Shown: positions 18,320 to 27,039, counted from the stretch's first letter. The stretch is DNA of 64,000 nucleotides from Pseudomonas azotoformans (GCF_900103345.1 NZ_LT629702.1:5192501-5256500); one strand, 5' to 3'. Program-made: numbers and translations. Notes: generated by a model not told the origin, from the sequence alone.

Positions 18320-19126
18320 ATGGGCTTTTGCCAGCTGTTGAAAAAGGCGTCCCTTGTGGGCGCCTTTTTTGTGCCTGGGATTTGGCTTTCAGTCGCACAG
18401 GCCGGCGTGTTTTGCCCCGCGCCGGCCGCCCTGGCCCGGGTGGACGTGCAGCGTGTGGTGGATGGCGACACAGTACGCCTCAAGGATGGCCGCAGTGTGC
18501 GGATGATCGGCCTCAATGCGCCTGAAACCGGCAAGCAAGGCCGCTCCGACGAGCCGTATGCCGTTGCGGCCCGCCAGCGTCTGCAGGCGTTGGTTGAGGC
18601 CAGTGGCGACCGGGTTGGCTTGGTGTTGGGGCGCGAGAGCAAGGACCGTTACGGCCGTACCTTGGCCCACCTTTACGGCGCTGATGGCGAGAATCTTGAG
18701 GCGCAACTGCTGGCCGAGGGTCTGGGGTTCCAAGTGGGCGTCGCGCCCAACGTCGATCTGGTCACCTGTCAGCAGGCTGCTGAAAACAGCGCCCGTCAGG
18801 CGCGATTGGGCCTGTGGCGCAAATCACCTGTGCAAAGTGTGGTGCAACTCAAGCAGTCCGGCTTCGCCTTGGTCAGCGGCCGAGTGAGCAAGATCGAACG
18901 CAATCGCGGCGGAATCTGGATCGACTTGCAGGGCTCACTGGTATTACGCATTGCACCCGAACTCACTCGCCAGTTCGACTCCGCATTGCTCAGTGGTCTG
19001 CAAGGCAGGACAATCGAAGCCCGTGGCTGGGTGCAGGATCGATCCAAAGGGGGTGGCCGGAAAAACGGCCAGGCACGTTGGTTGCTGCCACTGACCGACC
19101 CCAGCATGCTCAAATTGACTGATTAA
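18320..19126 (+). CDS. Exported thermonuclease (SNase-like)
   Basis: 268 residues from ATG 18320. The signal peptide has a KK n-region and a hydrophobic core, and ends SVAQA (24-28). The staphylococcal-nuclease OB fold follows (~40-165): VVDGDTVRLKDG, RMIGLNAPETG, KDRYGRTLAHLY and LLAEGLGF. These contain the Asp/Arg/Glu set of the active site (DGDT, Arg of VRMIGLNAPE, ESKDRYGR). A ~100-residue C-terminal region with LVSGRVSKIERNRGGIWIDL resembles an extra OB-like domain. Probably a periplasmic or secreted nuclease for phosphate or nucleotide scavenging. It begins only 14 bases after rpmE and its first codons overlap the rpmE terminator. Confidence 0.88.
   Translation: MGFCQLLKKASLVGAFFVPGIWLSVAQAGVFCPAPAALARVDVQRVVDGDTVRLKDGRSVRMIGLNAPETGKQGRSDEPYAVAARQRLQALVEASGDRVGLVLGRESKDRYGRTLAHLYGADGENLEAQLLAEGLGFQVGVAPNVDLVTCQQAAENSARQARLGLWRKSPVQSVVQLKQSGFALVSGRVSKIERNRGGIWIDLQGSLVLRIAPELTRQFDSALLSGLQGRTIEARGWVQDRSKGGGRKNGQARWLLPLTDPSMLKLTD
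18344..18370 (+). terminator. Rho-independent terminator of rpmE, inside nuclease coding sequence
   Basis: AAGGCG-t-CCC-ttgt-GGG-CGCCTT followed by a T-run (18363-18370). It lies within codons ~9-17 of the nuclease gene, so it codes for part of the signal peptide. Confidence 0.7.
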
Positions 19127-19239
19127 TAAAAAATTGTAGACATTTTTTTATTCGATTGTGAACAGTTAAGCCCTTGTATCCCGTGGCCTTAGACCAAAGT
19201 ACGGCGCTTTGGGGCCTTGACACCTGTGACTACCCAGTC

Positions 19240-19268
19240 TTGTAGGGACTTTGCGACACGCGTATCCT
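19240..19268 (+). promoter_or_regulatory. Possible promoter of maeB
   Basis: TTGTAG (19240-19245), 17-base spacer, TATCCT (19263-19268). A perfect TTGACA also occurs at 19217 but without a good -10. The rest of the 181-base gap shows no gene. Confidence 0.35.
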
Positions 19269-19307
19269 CGGCGGTCCGTCGACCAACAGTAAAAGCGGAA
19301 TGCCGAT

Positions 19308-20576
19308 ATGTCTGATTTGAAAACTGCCGCTCTCGAATATCATGCCCATCCTCGTCCAGGAAAGCTGAGTGTAGAGCTCACCAAGGCCACTGCCACCGCC
19401 CGCGACCTGTCGCTGGCCTACAGCCCTGGTGTTGCCGAGCCCGTACGTGAAATCGCCCGCGACCCCGAACTGGCGTACAAGTACACCGGCAAAGGCAACC
19501 TGGTTGCAGTGATTTCCGATGGCACCGCGATTCTCGGCCTGGGTAACCTCGGTCCATTGGCTTCCAAGCCAGTCATGGAAGGTAAGGGCGTGCTGTTCAA
19601 GCGCTTCGCCGGCATCGACGTTTTCGACATCGAAGTCGACTCCGAAAGCCCGCAGGCGTTCATCGACACGGTCAAGCGCATTTCCATCACTTTCGGTGGC
19701 ATCAACCTGGAAGACATCAAGGCACCTGAGTGCTTCGAGATCGAAAAGGCCCTGATCGAACAGTGCGACATTCCGGTATTCCACGATGACCAACACGGCA
19801 CCGCGATCGTAACCGCGGCCGGCATGATCAATGCCCTGGAAATCGCTGGTAAAACCCTGGCTGACGCGCAGATCGTCTGCCTGGGCGCCGGCGCTGCGGC
19901 CATCTCCTGCATGAAGTTGCTGGTGAGCATGGGCGCCAAGCTGGAAAACATCTTCATGGTCGACAGCAAGGGCGTGGTCCAGTCCGAGCGTACCGACCTG
20001 AACCAGTACAAGGCGATGTTTGCCCACGCCACCGACAAGCGCACCCTGGCTGACGCCCTTGACGGTGCAGACGTGTTCGTCGGCCTGTCCGGCCCGAACC
20101 TGCTGAGCGCCGAAGGCCTCAAGTCCATGGCGGCAAACCCGATCGTGTTCGCCTGCTCCAACCCGGACCCAGAGATCTCGCCGGAACTGGCGCACGCCAC
20201 CCGTAACGACGTGATCATGGCCACCGGTCGTTCGGACTACCCGAACCAGGTCAACAACGTACTGGGCTTCCCGTTCATCTTCCGTGGCGCCCTGGACGTT
20301 CGCGCCAAGCGCATCAACGAAGAGATGAAAGTAGCCGCCGCCAATGCCCTGCGTGAACTGGCCAAACTGCCGGTGCCTCAGGAGGTGTGTGACGCCTACG
20401 GTGGCATCAAGCTGGAATTCGGTCGTGAGTACATCATCCCGAAACCAATGGATAAGCGCCTGATCACCCTGATCTCCGATGCCGTGGCCAAAGCCGCCAT
20501 CGAGACCGGCGTGGCCACCCTGCCGTATCCGAAGCACTACCCGCTGCAAAGCGTGGATGATGTGTTCAACGGCTAA
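19308..20576 (+). CDS. maeB: Malic enzyme (short form, no PTA domain)
   Basis: 422 residues. It oxidatively decarboxylates malate to pyruvate, making NAD(P)H. The catalytic Tyr is in AYSPGVAEPVREI (Tyr38) and the Lys in KPVMEGKGVLFKRF. The metal-binding segment is FDIEVDSE, the malic signature FHDDQHGTAIV, and the dinucleotide-binding loop LGAGAAAISC. E. coli MaeB carries a C-terminal phosphotransacetylase-like domain; this 422-residue protein stops before it, as is usual in pseudomonads. Cofactor preference cannot be decided by eye. Monocistronic, followed by a strong terminator. Confidence 0.95.
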   Translation: MSDLKTAALEYHAHPRPGKLSVELTKATATARDLSLAYSPGVAEPVREIARDPELAYKYTGKGNLVAVISDGTAILGLGNLGPLASKPVMEGKGVLFKRFAGIDVFDIEVDSESPQAFIDTVKRISITFGGINLEDIKAPECFEIEKALIEQCDIPVFHDDQHGTAIVTAAGMINALEIAGKTLADAQIVCLGAGAAAISCMKLLVSMGAKLENIFMVDSKGVVQSERTDLNQYKAMFAHATDKRTLADALDGADVFVGLSGPNLLSAEGLKSMAANPIVFACSNPDPEISPELAHATRNDVIMATGRSDYPNQVNNVLGFPFIFRGALDVRAKRINEEMKVAAANALRELAKLPVPQEVCDAYGGIKLEFGREYIIPKPMDKRLITLISDAVAKAAIETGVATLPYPKHYPLQSVDDVFNG

Positions 20577-20595
20577 GCCGTTGTAGCGCACCAAC

Positions 20596-20629
20596 AAAAA
20601 GCCCCGGCTCTCGCGAGTCGGGGCTTTTT
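20596..20629 (+). terminator. Rho-independent terminator of maeB
   Basis: AAAAAGCCCCG-gctctcgcgagt-CGGGGCTTTTT: long GC stem flanked by A and T runs; can work in both directions, for maeB and for ponA read-through. Confidence 0.9.
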
Positions 20630-20656
20630 GCTGTGTGGTGTTCGCCGATGGCCTTT

Positions 20657-20788
20657 GTAGTGAGCGGGCTTGACCCGCGCTGGGTGGCGAAGCCACCCCA
20701 ACACCTGGCACTTGGTTCTAGCTAGAGAAACTCGGTGCCTGGATTGGGGCGGCTGCGCCACCCAGCGCGGGGCAAGCCCGCTCACTAC
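20657..20788. repeat. 132-bp long inverted repeat (second REP class)
   Basis: Arms of ~33 bp, beginning GTAGTGAGCGGGCTTGACCC and ending GGGCAAGCCCGCTCACTAC, are near-perfect complements. The interior (ACCCCAACACC / GGTGCCTGGATTGGGG) can extend the pairing. The element lies three bases beyond the ponA stop codon. Its sequence differs from the TGTGGGAGG... REPINs of the window. Confidence 0.85.
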
Positions 20789-20791
20789 AGG

Positions 20792-23254
20792 TCAGAACAG
20801 ATCGATCGGCGCCGCTTCATCTGCCGGCAGCGGGCTACCCGGTGCAACGCCATTGCCCAGTTCGTTGACCGACGGCGGCGTGTCTTCGCTCTTGAACAGT
20901 TCGAAGTACGCGTTCGGCGTGCTTGGCGACGCTGCACGGCCACTGATCGGGTCGATGCGCAGGCTGAGGATGCCTTCCGGCTCCGGCTGGGTGTGCGGCG
21001 GCTTGTCCTTCAAGGCTGCGCCCATGTAGCTCATCCAGATCGGCAGCGCGACGGTGCCACCGAACTCGCGGCGGCCCAGGCTTTCCGGCTGGTCATAGCC
21101 GGTCCACACGGTTGTCACGTAGTCGGCGTTGTAGCCGGAGAACCAGGCGTCCTTGGATTCGTTGGTGGTACCGGTCTTGCCGGCGATGTCCGGCCGGTTC
21201 AGCGCCAGGGCACGGCGGCCGGTACCCTTCTTGATCACATCTTCCAGGATGCTGTTGAGAATATAAGTGGTACGGCCGTCGACAATCCGCTCGGCAACTG
21301 CCGGCGCCTGTGGCTCCGCCGGGGTACCGTTGGCGGCCGGTGTCGTGCCTGGGGTCGGCTCGATGGTGATACCGCCATTGCTCGGTGCTGCCAGGCCATC
21401 GGTGGCGGCCACGCCGTTGACCACGTCGCCTGGCACGCGTGGCGGGTTGGCGGTGAACAGGGTGTCGCCGTTGCGGCTTTCGATCTTGTCGATCAGGTAC
21501 GGCGTGATCTTGTAGCCGCCGTTGGCAAAGGTGCTCCAGCCGGTGGCGATTTCCATCGGCGTGAGGGTCGCGGTGCCCAGGGCCAGGGACAGGTTGGGTG
21601 GCAGGTCTGACTTGGCGAAACCGAAACGCGTCATGTAATCGATGGTCTTGCCCACGCCCATCGCCTGCAGCAAGCGGATCGACACCAGGTTACGCGACTT
21701 GTAGAGCGCTTCGCGGATGCGGATCGGGCCAAGGAAGGTGTTGGTGTCGTTCTTCGGACGCCAGACCTTGTCCAGGTACTCGTCTACGAACACGATCGGC
21801 GCATCGTTGACCAGGCTGGCGGCGGTGTAGCCGTTGTCCAGCGCGGCACTGTAGATGAACGGCTTGAAGCTCGAGCCCGGTTGGCGCTTGGCCTGGGTGG
21901 CGCGGTTGTAGTTGCTCTGCTCGAACGCGAAACCACCGACCAGGGCGCGGATTGCGCCGTTCTGTGGGTCCAGCGACACCAGTGCGCCCTGGGCCAACGG
22001 CACCTGGCTGAACTTGAGGCTGTCGTCCTTCTGGCGTTGCACGCGGATCAAATCGCCCACCTGCGCTACGTCCGACGGCTGCTTGGGCATCGGGCCCATG
22101 CTGTTGGTGTTCAGGAACGGGCGCGCCCATTTCATGCTGTCCCACGCCACATGGGCTTCGCCGGTGCGGGTCAGGACCTGTACGCCATCTTTCTTCACCT
22201 GGGTGACGATGGCTGGCTCCAGGCCGCTGATCGCACGTTGTTTGCCCAGTTCGGTGGTCCAGGCACTCAGGGTCTTGCCCGGCAGGCGTGATTCGGGGCC
22301 GCGGTAGCCGTGACGCTGGTCGTAGGTGATCAGGCCGGAATGCACCGAATTATTGGCGATGTCCTGCAAGTCGCTCGGCACGGTGGTGGTCACGCGGAAA
22401 CCTTCGGTATACGCCTCGCTGCCGTAGCGGCCGACCATCTCGGCACGCGCCATTTCAGCGATATACGGCGCGTTCACTTCCGGGGTTGGTACGTGGTAGC
22501 TGGCGTTCAACGGCTCGGCGATGGCGCTTTCGTAAGCGGCCTGGTCGATCTTGCCCAGCTTGTACATGCGCCCCAGGATCCAGTCGCGGCGCTCTTTGCT
22601 GCGCGCCGGGTTGGCCAGTGGGTTGAAGCGTGAAGGCGCCTTGGGCAGGCCGGCGATCATGGCCATCTGCGCCAGGCTGGCGTCACGGATGGACTTGCCA
22701 TAGTAGACCTGCGAGGCCGCCTCGATCCCGTAGGCGCGGTTGCCCAGGTAGATCTTGTTCACGTACAGCTCAAGGATCTCATCCTTGGTCAGCTGGCGTT
22801 CGATTTGCAGCGCCAGGAGGATCTCGGTGGCCTTGCGCGAAAAGCTGCGCTCGCTGGTGAGGAAGAAGTTCTTCGCCACCTGCATGGTGATGGTGCTGCC
22901 GCCGGATTGAATGTGTCCGCTTTTTACCAATTGCGTGGCCGCACGCACCAGGCTGCTGGGGTCGACACCATAGTGGTTGGCAAAATTATCGTCTTCGGCC
23001 GAGAGCAGGGCGCTGATGAAATTGGGTGGAATATCGGCAAAACGGATCGGTGTGCGGCGCATTTCGCCAAACTCCGCGATCAGTTTTTCATCGCTGCTGT
23101 AGACCCGCAAAGGAATCTGCAACTGGATACTTCTGAGGGCCTCTACGGAGGGCAAACCCGGACTAAGGTAGAGGTAAGCCCCGCTGAGCACGAGCAGCAG
23201 CCCGCAAACGATGGCGACAATGGAGTACCCGAAAAACTTCAGCAGACGAATCAA
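20792..23254 (-). CDS. ponA: Penicillin-binding protein 1A (bifunctional transglycosylase/transpeptidase)
   Basis: 820 residues from TTG 23254; no suitable ATG exists near the N-terminus. An N-terminal membrane anchor (~8-30) is followed by a GT51 glycosyltransferase domain with catalytic Glu87 in LLSAEDDNFANHYG, plus GGSTITMQVAKN and KIYLGNRAYGIEAA. The transpeptidase domain has SxxK as SSFK (Ser461), SxN as YKSRN, and KTGT in AGKTGTTNESKDAWF. It polymerises and cross-links peptidoglycan at the inner membrane. Position beside pilMNOPQ is conserved in gammaproteobacteria (mrcA-hofMNOPQ in E. coli). Confidence 0.97.
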   Translation of the reverse strand: MIRLLKFFGYSIVAIVCGLLLVLSGAYLYLSPGLPSVEALRSIQLQIPLRVYSSDEKLIAEFGEMRRTPIRFADIPPNFISALLSAEDDNFANHYGVDPSSLVRAATQLVKSGHIQSGGSTITMQVAKNFFLTSERSFSRKATEILLALQIERQLTKDEILELYVNKIYLGNRAYGIEAASQVYYGKSIRDASLAQMAMIAGLPKAPSRFNPLANPARSKERRDWILGRMYKLGKIDQAAYESAIAEPLNASYHVPTPEVNAPYIAEMARAEMVGRYGSEAYTEGFRVTTTVPSDLQDIANNSVHSGLITYDQRHGYRGPESRLPGKTLSAWTTELGKQRAISGLEPAIVTQVKKDGVQVLTRTGEAHVAWDSMKWARPFLNTNSMGPMPKQPSDVAQVGDLIRVQRQKDDSLKFSQVPLAQGALVSLDPQNGAIRALVGGFAFEQSNYNRATQAKRQPGSSFKPFIYSAALDNGYTAASLVNDAPIVFVDEYLDKVWRPKNDTNTFLGPIRIREALYKSRNLVSIRLLQAMGVGKTIDYMTRFGFAKSDLPPNLSLALGTATLTPMEIATGWSTFANGGYKITPYLIDKIESRNGDTLFTANPPRVPGDVVNGVAATDGLAAPSNGGITIEPTPGTTPAANGTPAEPQAPAVAERIVDGRTTYILNSILEDVIKKGTGRRALALNRPDIAGKTGTTNESKDAWFSGYNADYVTTVWTGYDQPESLGRREFGGTVALPIWMSYMGAALKDKPPHTQPEPEGILSLRIDPISGRAASPSTPNAYFELFKSEDTPPSVNELGNGVAPGSPLPADEAAPIDLF

Positions 23255-23472
23255 GGCTTTTGGATTTCCAGAGAAAAGAATGGGTTAGGCGTCGGGGCTT
23301 GCATGGCAATCGATGGATCGACCCGAGCTGCAGATAAAAAGCGGCAAAAAACGCTGGGCATTAAAGCATTTTTCGACTTGGGGCGTCATTCGCACCTGCT
23401 CAACAAGTCGACCGAATGCATGGCGCCCGGCGGCAATCAGGCGGTATGACAGGCAAAGCTTTAGGGAGTTTT

Positions 23473-24126
23473 ATGGGAAAAGGATTTTTCACGGGAAAAC
23501 TCGACACCCTGCTGGGCGTCGACATCAATGACACGGCAATCCGGCTGGTGGAGCTGGGCCGTTCATCCTCTGGTTACAACATTCGCGGCTACGTCACCCA
23601 GGCATTGCCGGTACGTTCGGTGGTCGACGGCACATTCCTGGATCTCGAAGGTGTGGGGCGCACCTTGCGCAGTGCATTGTCACGGTTGGCGACGTCGGTC
23701 CGTGGCGCTGCCGCTGCGGTGTCCGGGCCTTCGGTGATCACGCGTATGATCGAGATGGAGGCGGGGCTGACTGACGACGAGATGGCCTGGATGATCCAGA
23801 TGGAGGCAGACCAGTACATTCCTTATCCATTGGATGACGTGGCCATCGACTTTCAAGTGCGTGGGCCGGCCGCCCTCGACCCAGGTCGTGTCGAGGTGCT
23901 GCTGGCGGCGTGCCTGAAGGAACATGTCGAGGCTCGGGAGGCGGTTCTGGCGCTGGCCGGGCTGGTGCCGAGGGTGGTCGATGTCGAAGCGTTTGCATTG
24001 GCGCGCGCTTGCAGTCAGGATTTCGCCAGCTTCACGCCGAGCCATCGAGTCGATGGTGCACAATGGGCCGTGGACGCCCAAGGGATGGGAATTGCTTGCG
24101 GGTTGGCCCTGAGGAGTTTCGCTTGA
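23473..24126 (+). CDS. pilM: PilM-like protein with large internal deletion
   Basis: 217 residues from ATG 23473 (AGGGAG upstream), against ~354 in normal PilM. Residues 1-~180 align with the N-terminal half of the actin-like fold: LLGVDINDTAIRLVELGR, IEMEAGLTDDEMAWMIQMEADQYIPYPLDD (split here as two visible blocks), and LLAACLKEHVEAREAVLALAGL. After FALARACSQDF the protein jumps to MGIACGLALRSFA, which is the extreme C-terminus of the family. About 135 residues with the second ATP-binding half are absent, with no frameshift. PilM normally binds ATP and the PilN cytoplasmic tail. Here ATP binding is doubtful, while the PilN-binding part may survive. First gene of the operon. Confidence 0.9.
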   Translation: MGKGFFTGKLDTLLGVDINDTAIRLVELGRSSSGYNIRGYVTQALPVRSVVDGTFLDLEGVGRTLRSALSRLATSVRGAAAAVSGPSVITRMIEMEAGLTDDEMAWMIQMEADQYIPYPLDDVAIDFQVRGPAALDPGRVEVLLAACLKEHVEAREAVLALAGLVPRVVDVEAFALARACSQDFASFTPSHRVDGAQWAVDAQGMGIACGLALRSFA

Positions 24127-24677
24127 AGACACGAATCAACCTTTTGCCTTGGCGCCAGGCGCTGGCGGAGCGGCGACGCAAGTACCTGCTGGCGTGTTTG
24201 CTGGCGTTCGCCTGCGCGGCGCTTGCGGCTGTGTGGCTGGCGGACCAGGTGATCGACCAGGCCATTGATCGGCAAGTGACCCGCAATGACCATCTGGGCA
24301 AGCAAATCACCGGCCTCGATTCGCGCATCAGGACCATCGACGACCTGCAGGAGCAAAGCCAGCAGTTGGCACAGCGCATGAAGGTTGTGCAGGACCTGCA
24401 CGACTCCCGCTCGTCCGGCGCGCAATTGTTGGATCAGTTGGCGCGCGCAGTACCCGATGGTGTGCATCTGCATGAAGTGGTGGCGAAGGGCGATACGATG
24501 AGTATCAGCGGCAGTGCCGAATCCAGCCAGGATATCGCCCAACTGATGCGTCGCCTGGAGGCCGCACAAGGCGCCCATTCCACGCGGTTGCAACAGGTGC
24601 GAACTGAAGGTGCGCGCGGCAACAATGAATTCCAGTTGATGGTGCGACAGGGCGAGCCCTCCGAGGCGCAACCTTGA
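24123..24677 (+). CDS. pilN: Type IV pilus/DNA-uptake inner-membrane protein PilN
   Basis: 184 residues from TTG 24123, overlapping the pilM stop by 4 bases, with GAGGAG seven bases upstream. The N-terminus MKTRINLLPWR carries the conserved INLLPW motif that docks into PilM. One transmembrane helix follows (~21-42), then a coiled coil (~45-95) and a small periplasmic ferredoxin-like domain. PilN pairs with PilO to form the inner-membrane alignment subcomplex. Only slightly shorter than the usual ~198 residues. The long open frame beginning at 23910 is an upstream extension without start signals. Confidence 0.92.
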   Translation: MKTRINLLPWRQALAERRRKYLLACLLAFACAALAAVWLADQVIDQAIDRQVTRNDHLGKQITGLDSRIRTIDDLQEQSQQLAQRMKVVQDLHDSRSSGAQLLDQLARAVPDGVHLHEVVAKGDTMSISGSAESSQDIAQLMRRLEAAQGAHSTRLQQVRTEGARGNNEFQLMVRQGEPSEAQP

Positions 24678-25639
24678 GCCCGCTGAGGCTCAATCTTTCT
24701 GCACTCACTCACAACGCTGCAAAATGGCCCCTACCTGGCAAGGCCCTGTTGGGCTGTGCGCTGGCGAGCCTGATATTTGTGGTGGGTGACCTTGTGTGCC
24801 TGAGCCCGTCGCGGCAACGGTTGCATCAGGTTGAGGTGCGGGAAGTCGCCCTGCAACAGCAAGTCGCTGAAAAGACGGCCCTGGCTGCCACCCTTGAGGC
24901 GCGCGTGCAGCAGCTCCAATTAATGCAGGCGAAAGCGGATGAGCTTTTCCGGGCGTTGCCGGGGAAATCCGAAATGCCCGGCTTGCTCGAAGACATCGCG
25001 CACTTGGCAGTGGCCAATGGTCTGGTGCTCGAGAGTGTCACGCCATCGGACGAACAGTCTCAGCCGTACTATTACGAGCAGCCGGTACAGGTCGGCGTGG
25101 CAGGGGCTTACCACGACCTGGCGACGTTCCTGAGTAGCTTGGGTGGCCTGGCGCGAATTGCGACGGTGCATGATGTTGTCCTGCGACGGGATGGCAAGCT
25201 GCTGCGCCTTGATCTACTGGTCAAGAGCTATTGGCTGCCGGGTGGTGGGGGAGGTGGTCAGGCCCGCCAACGACAATCCTTTGTCTACGAGGCTTCCGGG
25301 CTGCGCGACCCTTTTCAGCGGCTTGCCGTTCAGGTCGATCATCTACCTGGGCGGCAAGCTCGCGCGCCGGATCTCGCCCGGCCACGCGCAGCCTTGGAAA
25401 ACCTTGCGCTGGACCAGTTCGAAATGGTCGGCACGTTGTCCCGTGGGTCGCAGTTCTTCGCCTTGCTGCGTGCGGCCTCCACGGTGCATCGCCTGGCGGT
25501 CGGTGACTACCTGGGGCCGGACCATGGCCGGGTCACGGCTATCCATGAGCGTTACATAGAGCTGGTCGAGCTGTTTCCCGATGGTCAGGGAGCATGGCTG
25601 GAACGCCCACGAACCCTGGTGTTAAACGTCAACTCATAA
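24674..25639 (+). CDS. PilO-PilP fusion protein
   Basis: 321 residues from TTG 24674 (GAGG eight bases upstream), overlapping pilN by 4. Residues 1-187 are PilO-like: membrane helix 24-43, coiled coil ~45-92, periplasmic ferredoxin-like fold to SYWLPG. A Gly run (190-195) and QARQRQ link to residues 202-321, which are PilP: SFVYEASGLRDPFQ, then the HR domain FEMVGTLSRGSQFFALL, VHRLAVGDYLG, VELFPDG and AWLERPRTL. The PilP signal peptide, lipobox and start codon are absent, so PilP here is tethered through the PilO helix instead of a lipid. In P. aeruginosa PilO (~207) and PilP (~174) are separate; their sum exceeds this protein by ~60 residues. Confidence 0.9.
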   Translation: MSPLRLNLSALTHNAAKWPLPGKALLGCALASLIFVVGDLVCLSPSRQRLHQVEVREVALQQQVAEKTALAATLEARVQQLQLMQAKADELFRALPGKSEMPGLLEDIAHLAVANGLVLESVTPSDEQSQPYYYEQPVQVGVAGAYHDLATFLSSLGGLARIATVHDVVLRRDGKLLRLDLLVKSYWLPGGGGGGQARQRQSFVYEASGLRDPFQRLAVQVDHLPGRQARAPDLARPRAALENLALDQFEMVGTLSRGSQFFALLRAASTVHRLAVGDYLGPDHGRVTAIHERYIELVELFPDGQGAWLERPRTLVLNVNS

Positions 25640-25652
25640 CGGAATCGAACCC

Positions 25653-27035
25653 ATGAAAAGGATTTTCTCGTCCTTCGGTGTGGCGCTATGGATAGCGTTC
25701 ACGGCGCCGATGGCTGTTGCTGTGCCCAATCGTGTAGACCTGATCCAGTTGCCACCGCCTGGCAGCGCCACGTCGAGCGCTTACACCGGCGACAAGCTGA
25801 ACCTCAACTTCCAGAGCATCGAGTTGCGCACGGCGTTGCAGCAAATCGCCGACGTCGCGGGCCTCAATCTGGTAGCCAGCGACGACGTGCAGGGCTCGAT
25901 TACCCTGCGCCTCAAGGATGTGCCCTGGGATCAGGCGTTGGACCTGGTGCTGCAAGCCAAGGGCCTGGATAAGCGGGTAAAGGCCGGTGTATTGCTGGTC
26001 GCGCCGGCCGAGGAGTTGGCCGCGCGTGAGCTGTTGACCCTGGAATCGCGCAAGCAAATGGCCGAACTGGCGCCGTTGCGCAGGGAGCTGTTGCAGGTCA
26101 ATTACGCCAAGGCGGCGGACCTGGCCAAGTTGTTTCAGTCAGTCACGGGCCTTGAGGGCGTCACCGATGAGCGTGGCTCGGTGGCGGTGGATGATCGCAC
26201 CAACAACATCATCGCCTATCAGACTGGCGAGCGGCTGGAGGAGCTGCGCAGGATCGTGGCGCAACTGGATGTGCCGGTGCGTCAGGTCATGATCGAGGCG
26301 CGGATTGTCGAGGCCAATGTCGATTACGACAAAAGCCTGGGCGCACGCTGGGGTGGGCGGCTCACTCGCGGCAACTGGGGCGCCGGTGGCATTCCGAAAC
26401 CTCTGGCTGAGGGCGCGGAGCCGCCGGAAAACCCACCCAGTTCACCATTTGTGGACTTGGGGTCACTCGCCGGTTCATCGGGCCTGGGCATCGCCTTTAT
26501 CACCGACAACCTGCTGCTGGACCTGGAGCTCACCGCCATGGAGAAAACCGGTAACGGCGAAATCGTCTCGCAACCCAAGGTGGTCACTTCCGACAAGGAA
26601 ACCGCACGCATCCTCAAAGGCACCGAGATTCCCTACCAGGAATCCAGCTCCAGCGGCGCCACCTCGGTGTCGTTCAAGGAAGCCTCGCTGTCGCTGGAGG
26701 TCACCCCGCAAATCACCCCTGATGACCGCGTGATCATGGAGGTGAAAGTCACCAAGGATGAACCCGACTACCTGAACAAACTCAACGATGTGCCGCCGAT
26801 CAAGAAAAACGAGGTCAACGCCAAGGTGCTGGTCAAGGATGGCGAGACCATCGTCATTGGCGGGGTTTTCTCCAATACCCAAAGCAAAGTGGTAGATAAA
26901 GTGCCATTTTTGGGCGATGTGCCGTATCTTGGCCGCCTTTTCCGGTGCGATGTGCTGGCGGAGAAAAAATCCGAGCTGCTGGTATTCCTGACTCCGCGTA
27001 TTATGAATAACCAGGCGATTGCTGTGAGTCGTTGA
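25653..27035 (+). CDS. pilQ: PilQ-type secretin, short form without AMIN domains
   Basis: 460 residues, about 250 fewer than P. aeruginosa PilQ (~714). After the signal peptide (ends AVAVP) it goes almost directly to the STN/N0 domain ([22 protein letters not shown] is its start) and the N1/KH-like domain ([16 protein letters not shown]). The secretin core follows, with [58 protein letters not shown] and [14 protein letters not shown]. The N-terminal peptidoglycan-binding AMIN repeats are missing. It would form the outer-membrane pore. Size and layout resemble HofQ/ComE DNA-uptake secretins of enterics and Pasteurellaceae more than PilQ of twitching pseudomonads. Confidence 0.92.
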   Translation: MKRIFSSFGVALWIAFTAPMAVAVPNRVDLIQLPPPGSATSSAYTGDKLNLNFQSIELRTALQQIADVAGLNLVASDDVQGSITLRLKDVPWDQALDLVLQAKGLDKRVKAGVLLVAPAEELAARELLTLESRKQMAELAPLRRELLQVNYAKAADLAKLFQSVTGLEGVTDERGSVAVDDRTNNIIAYQTGERLEELRRIVAQLDVPVRQVMIEARIVEANVDYDKSLGARWGGRLTRGNWGAGGIPKPLAEGAEPPENPPSSPFVDLGSLAGSSGLGIAFITDNLLLDLELTAMEKTGNGEIVSQPKVVTSDKETARILKGTEIPYQESSSSGATSVSFKEASLSLEVTPQITPDDRVIMEVKVTKDEPDYLNKLNDVPPIKKNEVNAKVLVKDGETIVIGGVFSNTQSKVVDKVPFLGDVPYLGRLFRCDVLAEKKSELLVFLTPRIMNNQAIAVSR

Positions 27036-27039
27036 TTCT

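Noticed and set aside
23473..24126. Frameshifted or broken pilM
   Set aside because: No stop or shift is present; the C-terminal motif is in frame and the stop overlaps pilN as expected, so an in-frame deletion is the better reading.
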